Source of the DNA: Verrucomicrobiia bacterium
Lineage (GTDB): Bacteria > Verrucomicrobiota > Verrucomicrobiia > JADLBR01 > JAIBCM01
Length of the DNA: 64,000 nucleotides
Direction of reading: 5' to 3'
Assembly: GCA_019694135.1 (NCBI GenBank)
Contig: JAIBCM010000002.1
Span: forward strand, 416,261 to 480,260
The notes under the pieces were generated by a model that did not search any database, was not told the DNA's origin, and saw nothing but the letters and a program-made list of their open reading frames with translations. Position numbers and translations under genes: made by a program. Every line of letters begins with the position of its first letter. Position 1 is the stretch's first letter. Of the stretch, positions 16,726-25,764 are shown one piece after another.

Positions 16726-17006
16726 ATGATCCTAAGCTTTAAATGCAAAGAGACAGAAAAGATTTGGAATGAAAAGCTATCACTTCGTTTTCCAAGCCAA
16801 ATTCAACGCGCAGCCTTAAAGAGGTTAATTCAATTAAATGCTGCTGCAGAGTTAAATGATTTAAAGCGCCCCCAGGAAATCGTTTGGAAGCTTTAAAAGG
16901 AGATCGTAAAGGAAGTTATAGCATCCGTGTTAATGATCAGTGGAGAATTTGTTTTCTCTGGACATCTCAGGGAGCTGACAAAGTTGAAATGGTAGATTAT
17001 CATTAA
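16726..17006 (+). pseudogene. higB: HigB-like toxin, frameshifted
   Basis: The ATG at 16726 starts MILSFKCKETEKIWNEK, a typical HigB/RelE-type mRNA interferase start. At the C run near 16868-16874 the frame breaks, giving a premature stop at 16896. Adding one C restores PPGNRLEALKGDRKGSYSIR, NDQWRICFLW and EMVDYH up to a stop at 17004, a complete HigB C-terminus. One missing base in a five-C run therefore inactivates the toxin, or it reflects a sequencing error or phase-variable tract. The antitoxin gene follows intact. Confidence 0.75.
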
Positions 17007-17032
17007 CAGTGAAATGGATTGACGGTAAGATC

Positions 17033-17049
17033 ATAACGTGTAACGTTAT
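17033..17049. promoter_or_regulatory. Inverted repeat upstream of higA
   Basis: ATAACG, five bases, then CGTTAT form a perfect 6-bp inverted repeat ending four bases before the preferred higA ATG. XRE antitoxins such as HigA repress their own operon by binding short palindromes, so this is a plausible autoregulatory operator. The position, inside the operon and over the higA start region, would be compatible with an internal promoter. Confidence 0.4.
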
Positions 17050-17053
17050 AAGT

Positions 17054-17347
17054 ATGAAGGCGCTTTCCTCTATCACCTCTGGAGAAATTCTCTGGGAAGA
17101 TTATATGAAGCCGTTGGGATTAACCCAAAATGCCTTGGCGCGTGCGCTTGACGTTCCTCCTCGTCGCATTAATGAAATCGTTTTAAATCGTAGAAAAATT
17201 ACTTTGGATACTTCGTTGCGTTTGGGTCGATTTTTTGGTCAGTCTCCTTTATTTTGGTTAAACATTCAAACGCAATGCGATTATCGCCAGGCGAAAGCTT
17301 TAGAAAAAAAGATTTCCAAAACAGTTATTCCTCTACAAATCGCTTAA
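17054..17347 (+). CDS. higA: HigA-type XRE antitoxin
   Basis: A 97-residue DNA-binding antitoxin. The helix-turn-helix is visible as GLTQNALARALDVPPRRINEIVLNRRKI, followed by DTSLRLGRFFGQSPLFWLNIQ, the classical HigA C-terminal segment. The ATG at 17054 gives the usual family start (MKALSSITSGEILWEDYMKP); an upstream ATG at 17009 would add 15 residues across the candidate operator. It is the intact half of a higBA pair whose toxin is frameshifted. Confidence 0.88.
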   Translation: MKALSSITSGEILWEDYMKPLGLTQNALARALDVPPRRINEIVLNRRKITLDTSLRLGRFFGQSPLFWLNIQTQCDYRQAKALEKKISKTVIPLQIA

Positions 17348-17439
17348 AGTGCATTTTAAAAAGTGTTGTTACGAGATTAAGGAAGTTGCAACCGATAGAT
17401 TAAAAAAAGTGTTTCATAACCTATTTAACGATCTTTCGT

Positions 17440-17516
17440 GTCATTCTCATCCCACCTCGGCGGGACGGGGATCAAGGGAAATAAAAAAATGGATTCCCGA
17501 TCGAGCCGGGAATGAC
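17440..17516. repeat. Palindromic intergenic repeat
   Basis: GTCATTC at the left end is matched by GAATGAC at the right end of a 77-bp element. It contains a GGATTCCCG..CGGGAATGAC hairpin and a GC-rich left arm with CCTCGGCGGGAC. This is a common type of mobile palindromic repeat, MITE- or REP-like. A related fragment, AAGCCCGAGGATGACA, lies at about 17576-17591. The rest of 17348-17695 shows no convincing gene. Confidence 0.7.
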
Positions 17517-17695
17517 AAGAGGCTTTTCTTAGTTATATGAGAAATCATTGAAGTAATTCGGGCAGTTGTGGCTCAAGCCCGAGGATGACAATTGGATGAG
17601 TTAATATTTTAGGAGAGCTTTGAGTTCGTTTATATACCAATGGACGTTTTGAGCTTGTCTTCCTTATTGTCTCTTTTCAACATGACAAAACTCTT

Positions 17696-18121
17696 ATGAA
17701 AAATCCTCTCATCCAACCCTATCTTTTCTTTAACGGCAATTGCGAAGAAGCGCTCGAATTTTATAAAAATGCAGTAGGCGCAAAAGTAGAGATGCTAATG
17801 CGTTTTAAAGACAGCCCCGAGCCACCGCCTCCTGGCAGGGTTCCGTCGGGTTACGAAAATAAAGTGATGCATGCTTCCTTTCGAATTGGTGAATCGGTTC
17901 TCATGGCATCGGATGGGTGCGGTGAAAGTGAAAATTTCAAGGGATTTTCACTATCACTTTCGGTAGCAACTGAAGCTGAAGCGAAACGCGCCTTTGATGT
18001 TCTTGCGGTTGGTGGTCAAGTAACCATGCCCTTGGCTAAAACTTTTTGGTCACCTTGCTTCGGTATGCTGACCGATCGTTTTGGGATGGGTTGGATGGTG
18101 AATGTTGTGGCTGAGAATTAA
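17696..18121 (+). CDS. PhnB-like VOC (glyoxalase-fold) protein
   Basis: This 141-residue protein belongs to the PhnB/YjdN group of the vicinal-oxygen-chelate superfamily: IQPYLFFNGNCEEALEFYK at the start, VMHASFRIGESVLMASDG in the middle and WSPCFGMLTDRFGMGWMVN at the end. PhnB-like proteins rarely keep all metal ligands and their role is uncertain; some resemble demethylmenaquinone methyltransferase-like proteins. It stands alone between two toxin-antitoxin modules. Confidence 0.9.
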   Translation: MKNPLIQPYLFFNGNCEEALEFYKNAVGAKVEMLMRFKDSPEPPPPGRVPSGYENKVMHASFRIGESVLMASDGCGESENFKGFSLSLSVATEAEAKRAFDVLAVGGQVTMPLAKTFWSPCFGMLTDRFGMGWMVNVVAEN

Positions 18122-18204
18122 CGCCTCAAAATTCAAGAAGGCGGTTAAATTCAGAGATAAAACTTGATGGTGACTTCATATGTGGTAATTTTATATAGAT
18201 TATT

Positions 18205-18462
18205 ATGACATCTACGTATTCTATTACCGAAGCCCAAGCTAAATTACCGTCGCTGGTTAAAAAGGCTGAGGATCGGCCTATTGTCATTACCCGTCGAGAT
18301 AAAGTGGTTGGCTATCTTTTATCACCAGAACGAATGGAGTCTATTTTGGAAACTCTTGAAATCATGGCTGATCCCAAGGCGATGAAAGCGATTCGTGATG
18401 CAGAAGCGGGAAAAGGCAAATATTATCCTCTTTCTATTTTGGATGAATTGGATGAGAAATGA
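18205..18462 (+). CDS. Phd/YefM-type antitoxin
   Basis: An 85-residue antitoxin. The N-terminal Phd fold is seen in YSITEAQAKLPSLVKKAED and PIVITRRDKVVGYLLSPER, followed by a C-terminal toxin-binding helix region. Its stop overlaps the toxin start by 4 bp, the standard arrangement for antitoxin-first modules in which the antitoxin also represses the operon. Confidence 0.88.
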   Translation: MTSTYSITEAQAKLPSLVKKAEDRPIVITRRDKVVGYLLSPERMESILETLEIMADPKAMKAIRDAEAGKGKYYPLSILDELDEK

Positions 18463-18743
18463 AAGTGCGATTGAGTCAGCAAGTTGTTGATTTTGTTAGC
18501 AAACTTTCACCTCAACCGCGTCGACAAATTCGACACGCGCTTCGCATTTTGGCTCGAGAACAAGGCGATATCAAAGCTTTGGAAGGAGAGCTTTCCAATT
18601 TTTATCGACTAAGAATTGGAAGTTATCGAGTCATTTTTCGTTATCAAATTCTTCATCATCACCGAATCATCAGTTGCGAATATATCAATCGTCGACCCAT
18701 CGTTTATCAACTTTTTGCTCACGTGGCGTATCAATTAAGATAG
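18459..18743 (+). CDS. RelE/ParE-type toxin
   Basis: A 94-residue basic protein with the RelE-superfamily layout: VVDFVSKLSPQPRRQIRHAL helix, GELSNFYRLRIGSYRVIFRY strand region (~46-65) and the terminal EYINRRPIVY. Conserved basic/aromatic residues (R..G.YRV..) fit a ribosome-dependent mRNA interferase. The start ATG overlaps the antitoxin stop. Confidence 0.85.
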   Translation: MKVRLSQQVVDFVSKLSPQPRRQIRHALRILAREQGDIKALEGELSNFYRLRIGSYRVIFRYQILHHHRIISCEYINRRPIVYQLFAHVAYQLR

Positions 18744-18837
18744 TGGATTTTCTGGACTGCCTACGATTTAATCTTTTTTTACAATTTTATTACAGCATTG
18801 TGACACAAAGCGTGTTAAATGGTGTAGGGTTTATTTT

Positions 18838-20505
18838 ATGAAAATTGTTTCCTTTTTTATCGTTGCTTTTTGTTTGGCTCAAAATTATGCCGCGGCAATG
18901 TCTCAAGTCTTTGCTAATTCAACCATTGAACAAGTTACGGTTTATGAAGATCGCGCTAAAATTGAGCGCGTAGCGGAAGAAAACTTGCCAGCGGGCAAGG
19001 CGGTGGTGATTTTTACGAATCTTCCTCTGGCTATAGATCGATCGAGCGTGAATGTTTCCGGAGCTTCGAAAAATCAAACCAAGATTCTGGGTATTGAAAT
19101 TCGCGAAGAATATTTGGAGGCCGCTTCTAATCCTGCAGTGGAACAATTAAAGACGGAAATCCAAACGGTTAGCGATCGAAAGAAAATTTTAACCGATGAA
19201 AATGCCATGTGGGGTGAGCAGTTAGATTTTTTGCGAAAAGCGCGTCAGAGTTCTTCCGAAACCGAATCGTCTCAAGCAAATCGTTTTGAGGAATTGCGAA
19301 AGCTTTATGAATTTCAACAGCAGGAGATTAGTCGTATTTTAGAAAGACAACGGGAAATTACAGTATTATTACGGCCGATTGATAACGAGTTGGCTCGTCT
19401 ACAGCAAGAGTTAGATAGAGTCTCTTCGGGTGATGCCACACAAAGTCTTCAAGTGCTGGTTGCAGTGGAATCCGATCAAGCGACAGAAGCTAAACTTTTG
19501 CTGAGTTATGTGATTGGAAATGCTTCGTGGTCACCGGAATACACGGCGCGCGTTAATACGGATCAATCCACAGTTGAACTTTCGACTTATGGCGTAGTGC
19601 AACAAGGTACTGGCGAAGATTGGAGTGATGTGAAGCTTTGGCTTTCCACAGCGCGACCTAGTATAGGTGGTCGTATGCCAGATTTGCATCCGCAATGGAT
19701 AAATTTATTTGAACCGCGACCTTCAGTGGCAAAAGATGGGGTTTATAAACGAGAAGCGCGAGCGTCGGCTCCGATGCCTATGATGGAAGTAGCAGAAGAA
19801 GTGCAAAGCAATTTTGCAGCTGGGAAATTGAGTAGAGACCAAAAATCAAACAGCATCTTAGTGGAAGGCGCGCGATTAGATAGTCGCGGTTTTAATACTG
19901 TGTTTGAAATTAAAATGCCCACTACCATTCCTAGTGATGGTGAGGCGCATAAAAATATGATTGGTGTGAAATCGTTTACTAGCAAACTCGACTACGTGAC
20001 CACTCCTAAATTGGCTGAACTGGCTTATTTGCGAGCAAAATTGACTAACACCACGGAATTTCCCTTGCTAGCTGGCACGGTAAACCTTTTTCGCGATGGC
20101 GATTTTGTGGGTAAAAGTCATGTAAACTTTATTGCCGCAGGCGCAGGGTTTGATTTTTATCTCGGTGTCGATGATGCGATTAAAATCACGCGCAAAATTT
20201 TGAAAGACCAAGCGGGCGAGAGCGGACTCGTTAGCAAAAAGAAAACTCTTTCACATCAATACGAAATTACCGTGGAAAATTTTCGTAATAAAACTCAAAC
20301 CATCACTGTTTTTGATCAAATTCCTGTGTTGAAAAATGAAGCCATTCGTCTTGAGGATGTGAGTTACACGCCAAAGCCTACTGAAACGAAAGACGAAACC
20401 GGCGAAGTGAATTGGCAGCTTCAAGTGCCCGCAGGCAAGAAAGAAACTGTGAAATTGGGTTATCAAATCGAGTGGCCCTCAGACAAAAATTTGAGCGGGA
20501 TTTAG
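18838..20505 (+). CDS. DUF4139 (MuiA-like) secreted protein
   Basis: A 555-residue protein with a signal peptide (residues ~1-20, cleavage near AAAMS). The N-terminal DUF4140-like beta domain (TVYEDRAKIERVAEENLPAG) is followed by a coiled coil (~95-195, rich in Q/E/R) and a C-terminal DUF4139 domain (~205-550: YVIGNASWSPEYTARV, GEDWSDVKLWLSTARP, AGTVNLFRDGDFVGKS). The related mucoidy inhibitor A reduces capsule-related mucoidy when overexpressed; the mechanism is unknown. The final 4 bp overlap the convergent DUF4184 gene. Confidence 0.88.
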   Translation: MKIVSFFIVAFCLAQNYAAAMSQVFANSTIEQVTVYEDRAKIERVAEENLPAGKAVVIFTNLPLAIDRSSVNVSGASKNQTKILGIEIREEYLEAASNPAVEQLKTEIQTVSDRKKILTDENAMWGEQLDFLRKARQSSSETESSQANRFEELRKLYEFQQQEISRILERQREITVLLRPIDNELARLQQELDRVSSGDATQSLQVLVAVESDQATEAKLLLSYVIGNASWSPEYTARVNTDQSTVELSTYGVVQQGTGEDWSDVKLWLSTARPSIGGRMPDLHPQWINLFEPRPSVAKDGVYKREARASAPMPMMEVAEEVQSNFAAGKLSRDQKSNSILVEGARLDSRGFNTVFEIKMPTTIPSDGEAHKNMIGVKSFTSKLDYVTTPKLAELAYLRAKLTNTTEFPLLAGTVNLFRDGDFVGKSHVNFIAAGAGFDFYLGVDDAIKITRKILKDQAGESGLVSKKKTLSHQYEITVENFRNKTQTITVFDQIPVLKNEAIRLEDVSYTPKPTETKDETGEVNWQLQVPAGKKETVKLGYQIEWPSDKNLSGI

Positions 20506-21281
20506 AGTTCTAATTTCTTGCGAAAGGAAGGAAAGAGCTGCCAAGTCAATAAAGTAAGGATCACTGTACACAAGCCAATGGTAATGCTGTTGGCTACAAA
20601 ATGAAAAGCGAACACTTGATAGTTATAAAATTCATCGAAGGAGCTTACACGGGAATAATTTTTCGCAAAGCTGAGGCCTAAACTTAAAGCACCGATTACA
20701 ATCCATAAGACATAACGTTTGCATTCGCTTGCATGAAAAAGTGGCCAAAAGGAGTAGCCTTTTTTCTTAAGCGCGCAACGGTAAGCCAGCAACAGAATGA
20801 GTCCACCCACTACAGTGCTGGTGTGTTGAATTACGCGATATATGGGCATGCCTAGCTTAGTTTCTTTGCGTAACCAGACACTTTGTTTTACGATGGGACT
20901 TAAACCGTGCGTAAAACTATCCCAAACTACATGAGTCAAAGCTCCGAAGAGTAAACAAAATAAGGTGATAAAAATTATTTTCACGGAAAAATTAGGTTTT
21001 ACACAAAATGACGATAAAAAATCGCGATGCGGATTCGGCAATAATTGGCAAAAACTTTTTCGAATGGCTAATACTAAAATCAGCACCAGAACGCTTGCAG
21101 GCCAATCCATGAAAACCATTCCTTTCAAAGTGTGAGAGTAATAGGTATTCATATCAATCGGACTAAAATAGCCAAAATCCGGACTCATACTTCCTACAAC
21201 CAAAGCCGCAAAGTAAGGCGTTTGCGAAAACCAACGTTTTAACGGAAGAACTGCTACAGGATGGCTACCGGTGAAGGGCAT
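20502..21281 (-). CDS. DUF4184 family membrane protein
   Basis: A 259-residue protein beginning MPFTGSHPVAVLPLKRW with GSMSPDFGYF, the DUF4184 signature. It has about six hydrophobic segments and conserved His/Asp residues (THVVWDSFTHG at ~113-123) reminiscent of membrane-bound metal-dependent hydrolases (YdjM-like). The substrate is unknown. It is monocistronic by appearance. Confidence 0.8.
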   Translation of the reverse strand: MPFTGSHPVAVLPLKRWFSQTPYFAALVVGSMSPDFGYFSPIDMNTYYSHTLKGMVFMDWPASVLVLILVLAIRKSFCQLLPNPHRDFLSSFCVKPNFSVKIIFITLFCLLFGALTHVVWDSFTHGLSPIVKQSVWLRKETKLGMPIYRVIQHTSTVVGGLILLLAYRCALKKKGYSFWPLFHASECKRYVLWIVIGALSLGLSFAKNYSRVSSFDEFYNYQVFAFHFVANSITIGLCTVILTLLTWQLFPSFRKKLEL

Positions 21282-21351
21282 AAAATTTTAAGACTTTGTT
21301 TTTCTTTGAAATCTTCAAATTAACTTAGATAAAGTGAACTATGAAAATGTT

Positions 21352-22344
21352 TTATAACACAGTGCCTTCCAAAAAAGACTGTTTCTGAACAAAACGCGTG
21401 ATGTTTTCTTGAGTAACTCGAGCGATTTCTTGTAAGGCTTCATGCGTTAAGAAAGCTTGGTGGGCAGTGACGAGAACGTTGGGGAAGGTGAGAAGTCGTG
21501 TTAGTTCGTCGTCTTGCAGCATTTGATCTGAAAGATCTTTGAAAAAAATCCCTTCTTCTTCTTCGTAGACGTCCAATGCAACGCCTCCTAAATGGCCGCT
21601 TTTTAAAAATTCGATTAACGCATGAGTTTCAATCACTTTTCCGCGGCTGGTGTTAATTAAAAAAACGCCGGGTTTGGTTTTAGCCAGGGTTTTCGCATTC
21701 AGCAGATGATGGGTTTCCGGCAATAAAGGAATGTGCAAAGAAATCACATCGCTCATAGAAAGTAGTGAGTCTAAATCGGTATAATTTACACCCAATGGCT
21801 CAGCCCATTCAGGTGAGGGGAAAACATCATAAGCAATGACTTTCATTTGAAAGCCGCGAAAAATTTGGGCGGCAATTTTTCCAATTTTTCCTGTGCCGAT
21901 AATGCCTGCTGTTTTATGGCAAAGGTCGAAACCGACTAAACCGTTTAAAGAGAAGTTATGTTCACGAACGCGATTGTAAGCGCGATGAATTTTTCGGTTT
22001 AAAGTTAGCAAGAGTGCCACAGCATGTTCGGCTACCGCATGTGGCGAATAAGCTGGCACCCGGACGACAGAAAGTCCTAAGGTGCGTGCCGCTTTCAAAT
22101 CGACATTGTTATAACCCGCGCAACGTAAGGCAATCAGTTTGACGCCGAAGGAGGCAAGTTTTTCGAGACATTTGCAGTTGGCGACGTCGTTGACAAAAAG
22201 ACAAACAGCTTCAACTCCTTGGGCCGTAGAAACGGTGTTGGGTTCTAATCGAAACTCATGAAAATGCCATGCGACAGTTTTATTTTCGCTTGAAAAGTAG
22301 AGTTGATCATACGGTTTGGTATCGTAAAAGGCGACGGAAATCAT
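21352..22344 (-). CDS. ldhA: D-2-hydroxyacid dehydrogenase, D-lactate dehydrogenase-like
   Basis: A 330-residue NAD-dependent enzyme. The nucleotide-binding motif is GIIGTGKIGKIAAQIF (~147-162); catalytic residues sit in NTSRGKVIE (Arg, ~235), DVYEEEEGIFF (Glu, ~264) and VTAHQAFLTHEAL (His, ~297). The ALRCAGYNNVDL segment and the DVYEEEEGIFF loop are typical of fermentative LdhA, which reduces pyruvate to D-lactate. Its start overlaps the stop of the upstream membrane-protein gene by 4 bp. Confidence 0.88.
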   Translation of the reverse strand: MISVAFYDTKPYDQLYFSSENKTVAWHFHEFRLEPNTVSTAQGVEAVCLFVNDVANCKCLEKLASFGVKLIALRCAGYNNVDLKAARTLGLSVVRVPAYSPHAVAEHAVALLLTLNRKIHRAYNRVREHNFSLNGLVGFDLCHKTAGIIGTGKIGKIAAQIFRGFQMKVIAYDVFPSPEWAEPLGVNYTDLDSLLSMSDVISLHIPLLPETHHLLNAKTLAKTKPGVFLINTSRGKVIETHALIEFLKSGHLGGVALDVYEEEEGIFFKDLSDQMLQDDELTRLLTFPNVLVTAHQAFLTHEALQEIARVTQENITRFVQKQSFLEGTVL

Positions 22345-22838
22345 ATCGGAGACAAGTTAACAGTGGTAGGGCGAAATTCGGGGTGACGAATTTTGCCGCC
22401 AGCATCAGCGGTCCAGATAGCTAAGATAAGGCTAATGCTGACGAAGCAGGCTGTAACGCTGGCGAAAAGAAATGTGAATTTCTTTTTCGATGCGGAAACA
22501 AACCAGGTTACGAGAGCTAGAGCAAAGACAGTATAAAAAAAATAAGCACTTATTTCAGCGCGTTTTTCGTGAATCTCAAATTGTTCTTTGGCAGTGTGAT
22601 CCCATAAAACTCCAGGGGTGTTTGGTAGTCGATCTTCAGCAGATTCACCGGTTTCTACAATCACGGGGGTTAATAAAGTGCTAATTAACACTAAGAATAG
22701 TCCCCAGCGTAAGCTGAGATAATCTTTTTTGATTAAACTCCAAATTAGAGGAAATAAACTAAATCCTAATCCAAGGATTGGAATATGGTTTAAAATAATG
22801 TGCCAATGTTCGGGTGAATTAACAAAATTCATAATCAA
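22341..22838 (-). CDS. Four-helix membrane protein, DUF2231-like
   Basis: A 165-residue protein with four hydrophobic segments. Spaced histidines in HWHIILNHIPILG (~11-23), GVLWDHTAKEQFEIHEKRAE and a final TADAGGKIRHPEF, plus TGESAED, recall DUF2231-type small membrane proteins that may bind haem. The assignment is by resemblance only. It starts 14 bp after the macB stop and overlaps ldhA, so it may be co-transcribed with both. Confidence 0.5.
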   Translation of the reverse strand: MIMNFVNSPEHWHIILNHIPILGLGFSLFPLIWSLIKKDYLSLRWGLFLVLISTLLTPVIVETGESAEDRLPNTPGVLWDHTAKEQFEIHEKRAEISAYFFYTVFALALVTWFVSASKKKFTFLFASVTACFVSISLILAIWTADAGGKIRHPEFRPTTVNLSPI

Positions 22839-22852
22839 TATTTAAATAATAT

Positions 22853-24814
22853 TTATTCATAGCGCAATGCCTCAATGGGGTGTTTTAAGGAAGCGACGCG
22901 CGCTGGCCAAAGGCCGAAAATAATACCGATAGTAGCGGAAAAGCCGCAGGCCAATAGGATGGAAGCAAAAGAAATACTGAGAGTCCAACCGGTGACTTTG
23001 GCGGCGATCAAAATAAGAACCCAACCTAAACCAATGCCGACAAGACCGCCAGCGAAACAGAGCATGACGGATTCAATTAAAATTTGGGAAAGGATATCAA
23101 AATTTCGTGCGCCAATGGCTTTTCTTAAGCCGATTTCGCGTGTGCGTTCGGTTACGGAAACGAGCATGATATTCATGATGCCGATGCCTCCTACAACGAG
23201 AGATATACCGGCGATGGCGGCGAGAATGATGGAGAGCACTCGTGCGATAGCGGAGAAAGCTTCTTGAACGGAAGCCAGGTTATCGACTCGGTAGCTATCA
23301 CCTTCAGAGTTGGGAGTTTTGGGCCAGGTTCGGCTTAATTCTAAAATGGAATTTTGCGCTTGATCCACGACGCTGCTGTCGGCTGCTGCGACGTCGATGG
23401 AGTCCAAATATAATTTACCTATGAGTCGTCGCATAGCGGTTTGCAATGGTATAATAATCATGTCATCTTCATCACGTGGACCGGTGGTTCCTTTGGTGGG
23501 TAAAATGCCAATGACGCGAAAGGAAATGCGATTGATTTTGATCATTTGACCGATGGGATTTTGGTCGACGAAAAGTTCGCGAACAACGGTTGAGCCTAAA
23601 AGCGCCACGCGTTCGCGATTGGCATCTTGTTCTAAAGTGAAAAAGCGTCCGTATTGTGGTTTAACAGAATAGATTTCTACATAATCCGGTGTGGTTCCTA
23701 CAATTTCTGTGTTGCTATTTTTATTGCCAAAAACGACTTGAGCGCGGCTGCGGACGATAGGCACTACGACTTTGACTTCAGGAATGGATTGTTGAATGGA
23801 TCGAACTTCGTTGAGTGTCAATCGGCTGACGGAACCAATTTGAAGTCGAACACCGCCCACATATTGGACATTGGGGCGAATGGTGATGCGATTAGAACCT
23901 AAACCGGACAGTTGATCTTTGACTGATTTTTGTGCACCACGACCTAGCGCAAGCATGGCAACGACCGCACCGACACCAATCACAATGCCAAGAGTGGAAA
24001 GGCAGGTGCGAAGTTTATTGGCCAGTAAAGCGCGACCGGCTTGGCGTAGTTGGGTGTGAAGCAACTGAAGCATTTTATGGGTTGGCGAAGGAGGCGCTGA
24101 AGTGGCGGAAGTTATTTTTTCTGAAACTTTTTCTGCTGCAATTTGGTTTTTAGTTTCATCACTGCAAATCCAGCCATCTTGAACTTTAATAATGCGATTC
24201 GCGTAATCGGCGATACTGGGTTCGTGTGTCACGAGGATGATGGTGATGCCTTGACGATTGAGTTCTTGAAAGAGAGTCATGATTTCGCGACCGCTTGCAG
24301 AATCTAAATTGCCCGTGGGTTCATCAGCCAAGATTAAGTTAGGATTGCGAATCAAGGCGCGAGCAATGGCTACGCGTTGTTGTTGTCCTCCGGAAAGTTC
24401 GTTGGGAAGATGATGAATGCGAGTGCCGAGACCCACGCGTTCTAAAACTGTTTTGGGATCGAGTTGGCGTTTGGCTTGTCTTTGATAGATGAGCGGAAGC
24501 GACACATTATCCAAAGCGCTTGTGCGTGAAAGCAGGTGAAATTGTTGAAAAACAAAACCGATTTCTTCCGCGCGCAATTCTGCGAGCGCATCTTCTTTCA
24601 GGTGAGGAATGTCTTGGTTTAAAAAGTGGTGTTGGCCGGAAGTGGGTTTGTCGAGAAGGCCAAGAATTTGCAAAAGAGTGGATTTACCCGAGCCGGAGTG
24701 ACCCATGATGGCTACGAATTCACCACGTTCGATTTTTAGATCGACCCCGCGCAAAGCAGGCACTTCGATGGAGCCTTGGCGATAAATTTTTTTGATATTT
24801 TTTAACTCGATCAT
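22853..24814 (-). CDS. macB: MacB-type ABC exporter, ATPase-permease fusion
   Basis: A 653-residue inner-membrane protein. The N-terminal ATPase has Walker [10 protein letters not shown] (~37-45), signature [15 protein letters not shown] (~140) and Walker [14 protein letters not shown]. After a linker (~225-250) comes a four-helix MacB permease with a large periplasmic domain (~290-520) and the conserved [20 protein letters not shown] segment (~545-564). With MacA and TolC it forms a tripartite pump exporting macrolides, peptides or envelope lipids. Its start overlaps the macA stop (ATGA). Confidence 0.95.
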   Translation of the reverse strand: MIELKNIKKIYRQGSIEVPALRGVDLKIERGEFVAIMGHSGSGKSTLLQILGLLDKPTSGQHHFLNQDIPHLKEDALAELRAEEIGFVFQQFHLLSRTSALDNVSLPLIYQRQAKRQLDPKTVLERVGLGTRIHHLPNELSGGQQQRVAIARALIRNPNLILADEPTGNLDSASGREIMTLFQELNRQGITIILVTHEPSIADYANRIIKVQDGWICSDETKNQIAAEKVSEKITSATSAPPSPTHKMLQLLHTQLRQAGRALLANKLRTCLSTLGIVIGVGAVVAMLALGRGAQKSVKDQLSGLGSNRITIRPNVQYVGGVRLQIGSVSRLTLNEVRSIQQSIPEVKVVVPIVRSRAQVVFGNKNSNTEIVGTTPDYVEIYSVKPQYGRFFTLEQDANRERVALLGSTVVRELFVDQNPIGQMIKINRISFRVIGILPTKGTTGPRDEDDMIIIPLQTAMRRLIGKLYLDSIDVAAADSSVVDQAQNSILELSRTWPKTPNSEGDSYRVDNLASVQEAFSAIARVLSIILAAIAGISLVVGGIGIMNIMLVSVTERTREIGLRKAIGARNFDILSQILIESVMLCFAGGLVGIGLGWVLILIAAKVTGWTLSISFASILLACGFSATIGIIFGLWPARVASLKHPIEALRYE

Positions 24815-25764
24815 GGATGAGTCCTTCGACCTCCGCGTGTGCGAAAACTTGGTAAAATGTTCATGCCGCGATTCGGACCTTCTTGCAGTTGATAATTCGC
24901 GCGCACGATGGATTCGCCTTCGCGCAAGCCGGATAAAACTTCAATGTTTTGGCCGTCGCTTAATCCTAATTTTATTGTGCGGGGTGTTTGATTTTTCCCG
25001 TCGGTAACGAGAACAGTATTTTGATTTTGCACGGTGTCTTCGGGAATGAGTAAAACATTTTTGCGTTGTTCGATGAGGAATTTTACGTTGGCGGTCATGC
25101 CACTGCGAAGAAATTCAGGAATCTTATTGAATTCTACGTCCACTTGATAAGTCGTCACATTGTTAACCGTTACGGAATCGTAGGCGATTTTGTAAACCTT
25201 GCCAGTTAGAGCGATATCTGGAAAACCGTCTAAAGTTACTTCCGCTTTTTGATTCATTTTTACTTTTCCCAAATCGGTTTCATCTAAATCGGCTTGTGCA
25301 ATCAAACGGTCTGACATGATAAAAACAGTTTCGGTAGATTGCACGACTTGTCCTGGAACTAAGCTGCGCGAAATAATCAGACCATCCAGAGGAGCAACCA
25401 AGGGAGTGGCTTTATAAATTTCTTGCCAGTAAGCGAGTTCGTTGGAACCTTTAGCTCGAGCCGCATCGAGTAATGCAGCGCGCTCCGAAGAACTCATCCA
25501 CGCTAAAACTTGTCCTTGTTTTACTTTAGCGCCTAAATCGACTTCTACCGTTTCTGCGCGACCGGCTAGAGGAGGTTTAATTTCTAATCGATTTTCCGGT
25601 TTGATTGTGGCGGTGGCTTGAATGGTAACATTCAAATTACCTCTTTTAACTTGGACGATTTCGGGCGGTGAAGATTGAGGTGAAGGGGAGAATTTTCGAA
25701 TCAGTATAAAGGATAAACTGGCTAAAAGTGTTAACAAAATGAGGAAGAATAAAATTTTTTTCAT
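24811..25764 (-). CDS. macA: MacA-like periplasmic adaptor (HlyD family)
   Basis: A 317-residue adaptor joining the inner-membrane MacB to TolC. It has an N-terminal membrane anchor (KKILFFLILLTLLASLSFI), a lipoyl/barrel-sandwich hybrid half (IKPENRLEIKPPLAGRAETV, LVAPLDGLIISRS), an unusually short alpha-hairpin (~95-120) and a beta-barrel/membrane-proximal region. The ATG at 25764 is preferred over an upstream start because AAGGAG lies eight bases before it and the start overlaps the TolC stop. The product is somewhat shorter than E. coli MacA (~370). Confidence 0.92.
   Translation of the reverse strand: MKKILFFLILLTLLASLSFILIRKFSPSPQSSPPEIVQVKRGNLNVTIQATATIKPENRLEIKPPLAGRAETVEVDLGAKVKQGQVLAWMSSSERAALLDAARAKGSNELAYWQEIYKATPLVAPLDGLIISRSLVPGQVVQSTETVFIMSDRLIAQADLDETDLGKVKMNQKAEVTLDGFPDIALTGKVYKIAYDSVTVNNVTTYQVDVEFNKIPEFLRSGMTANVKFLIEQRKNVLLIPEDTVQNQNTVLVTDGKNQTPRTIKLGLSDGQNIEVLSGLREGESIVRANYQLQEGPNRGMNILPSFRTRGGRRTHP

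Noticed and set aside
17349..17540. 63-codon frame in the gap after higA
   Set aside because: It runs through the palindromic repeat and shows no recognisable domain or Shine-Dalgarno.
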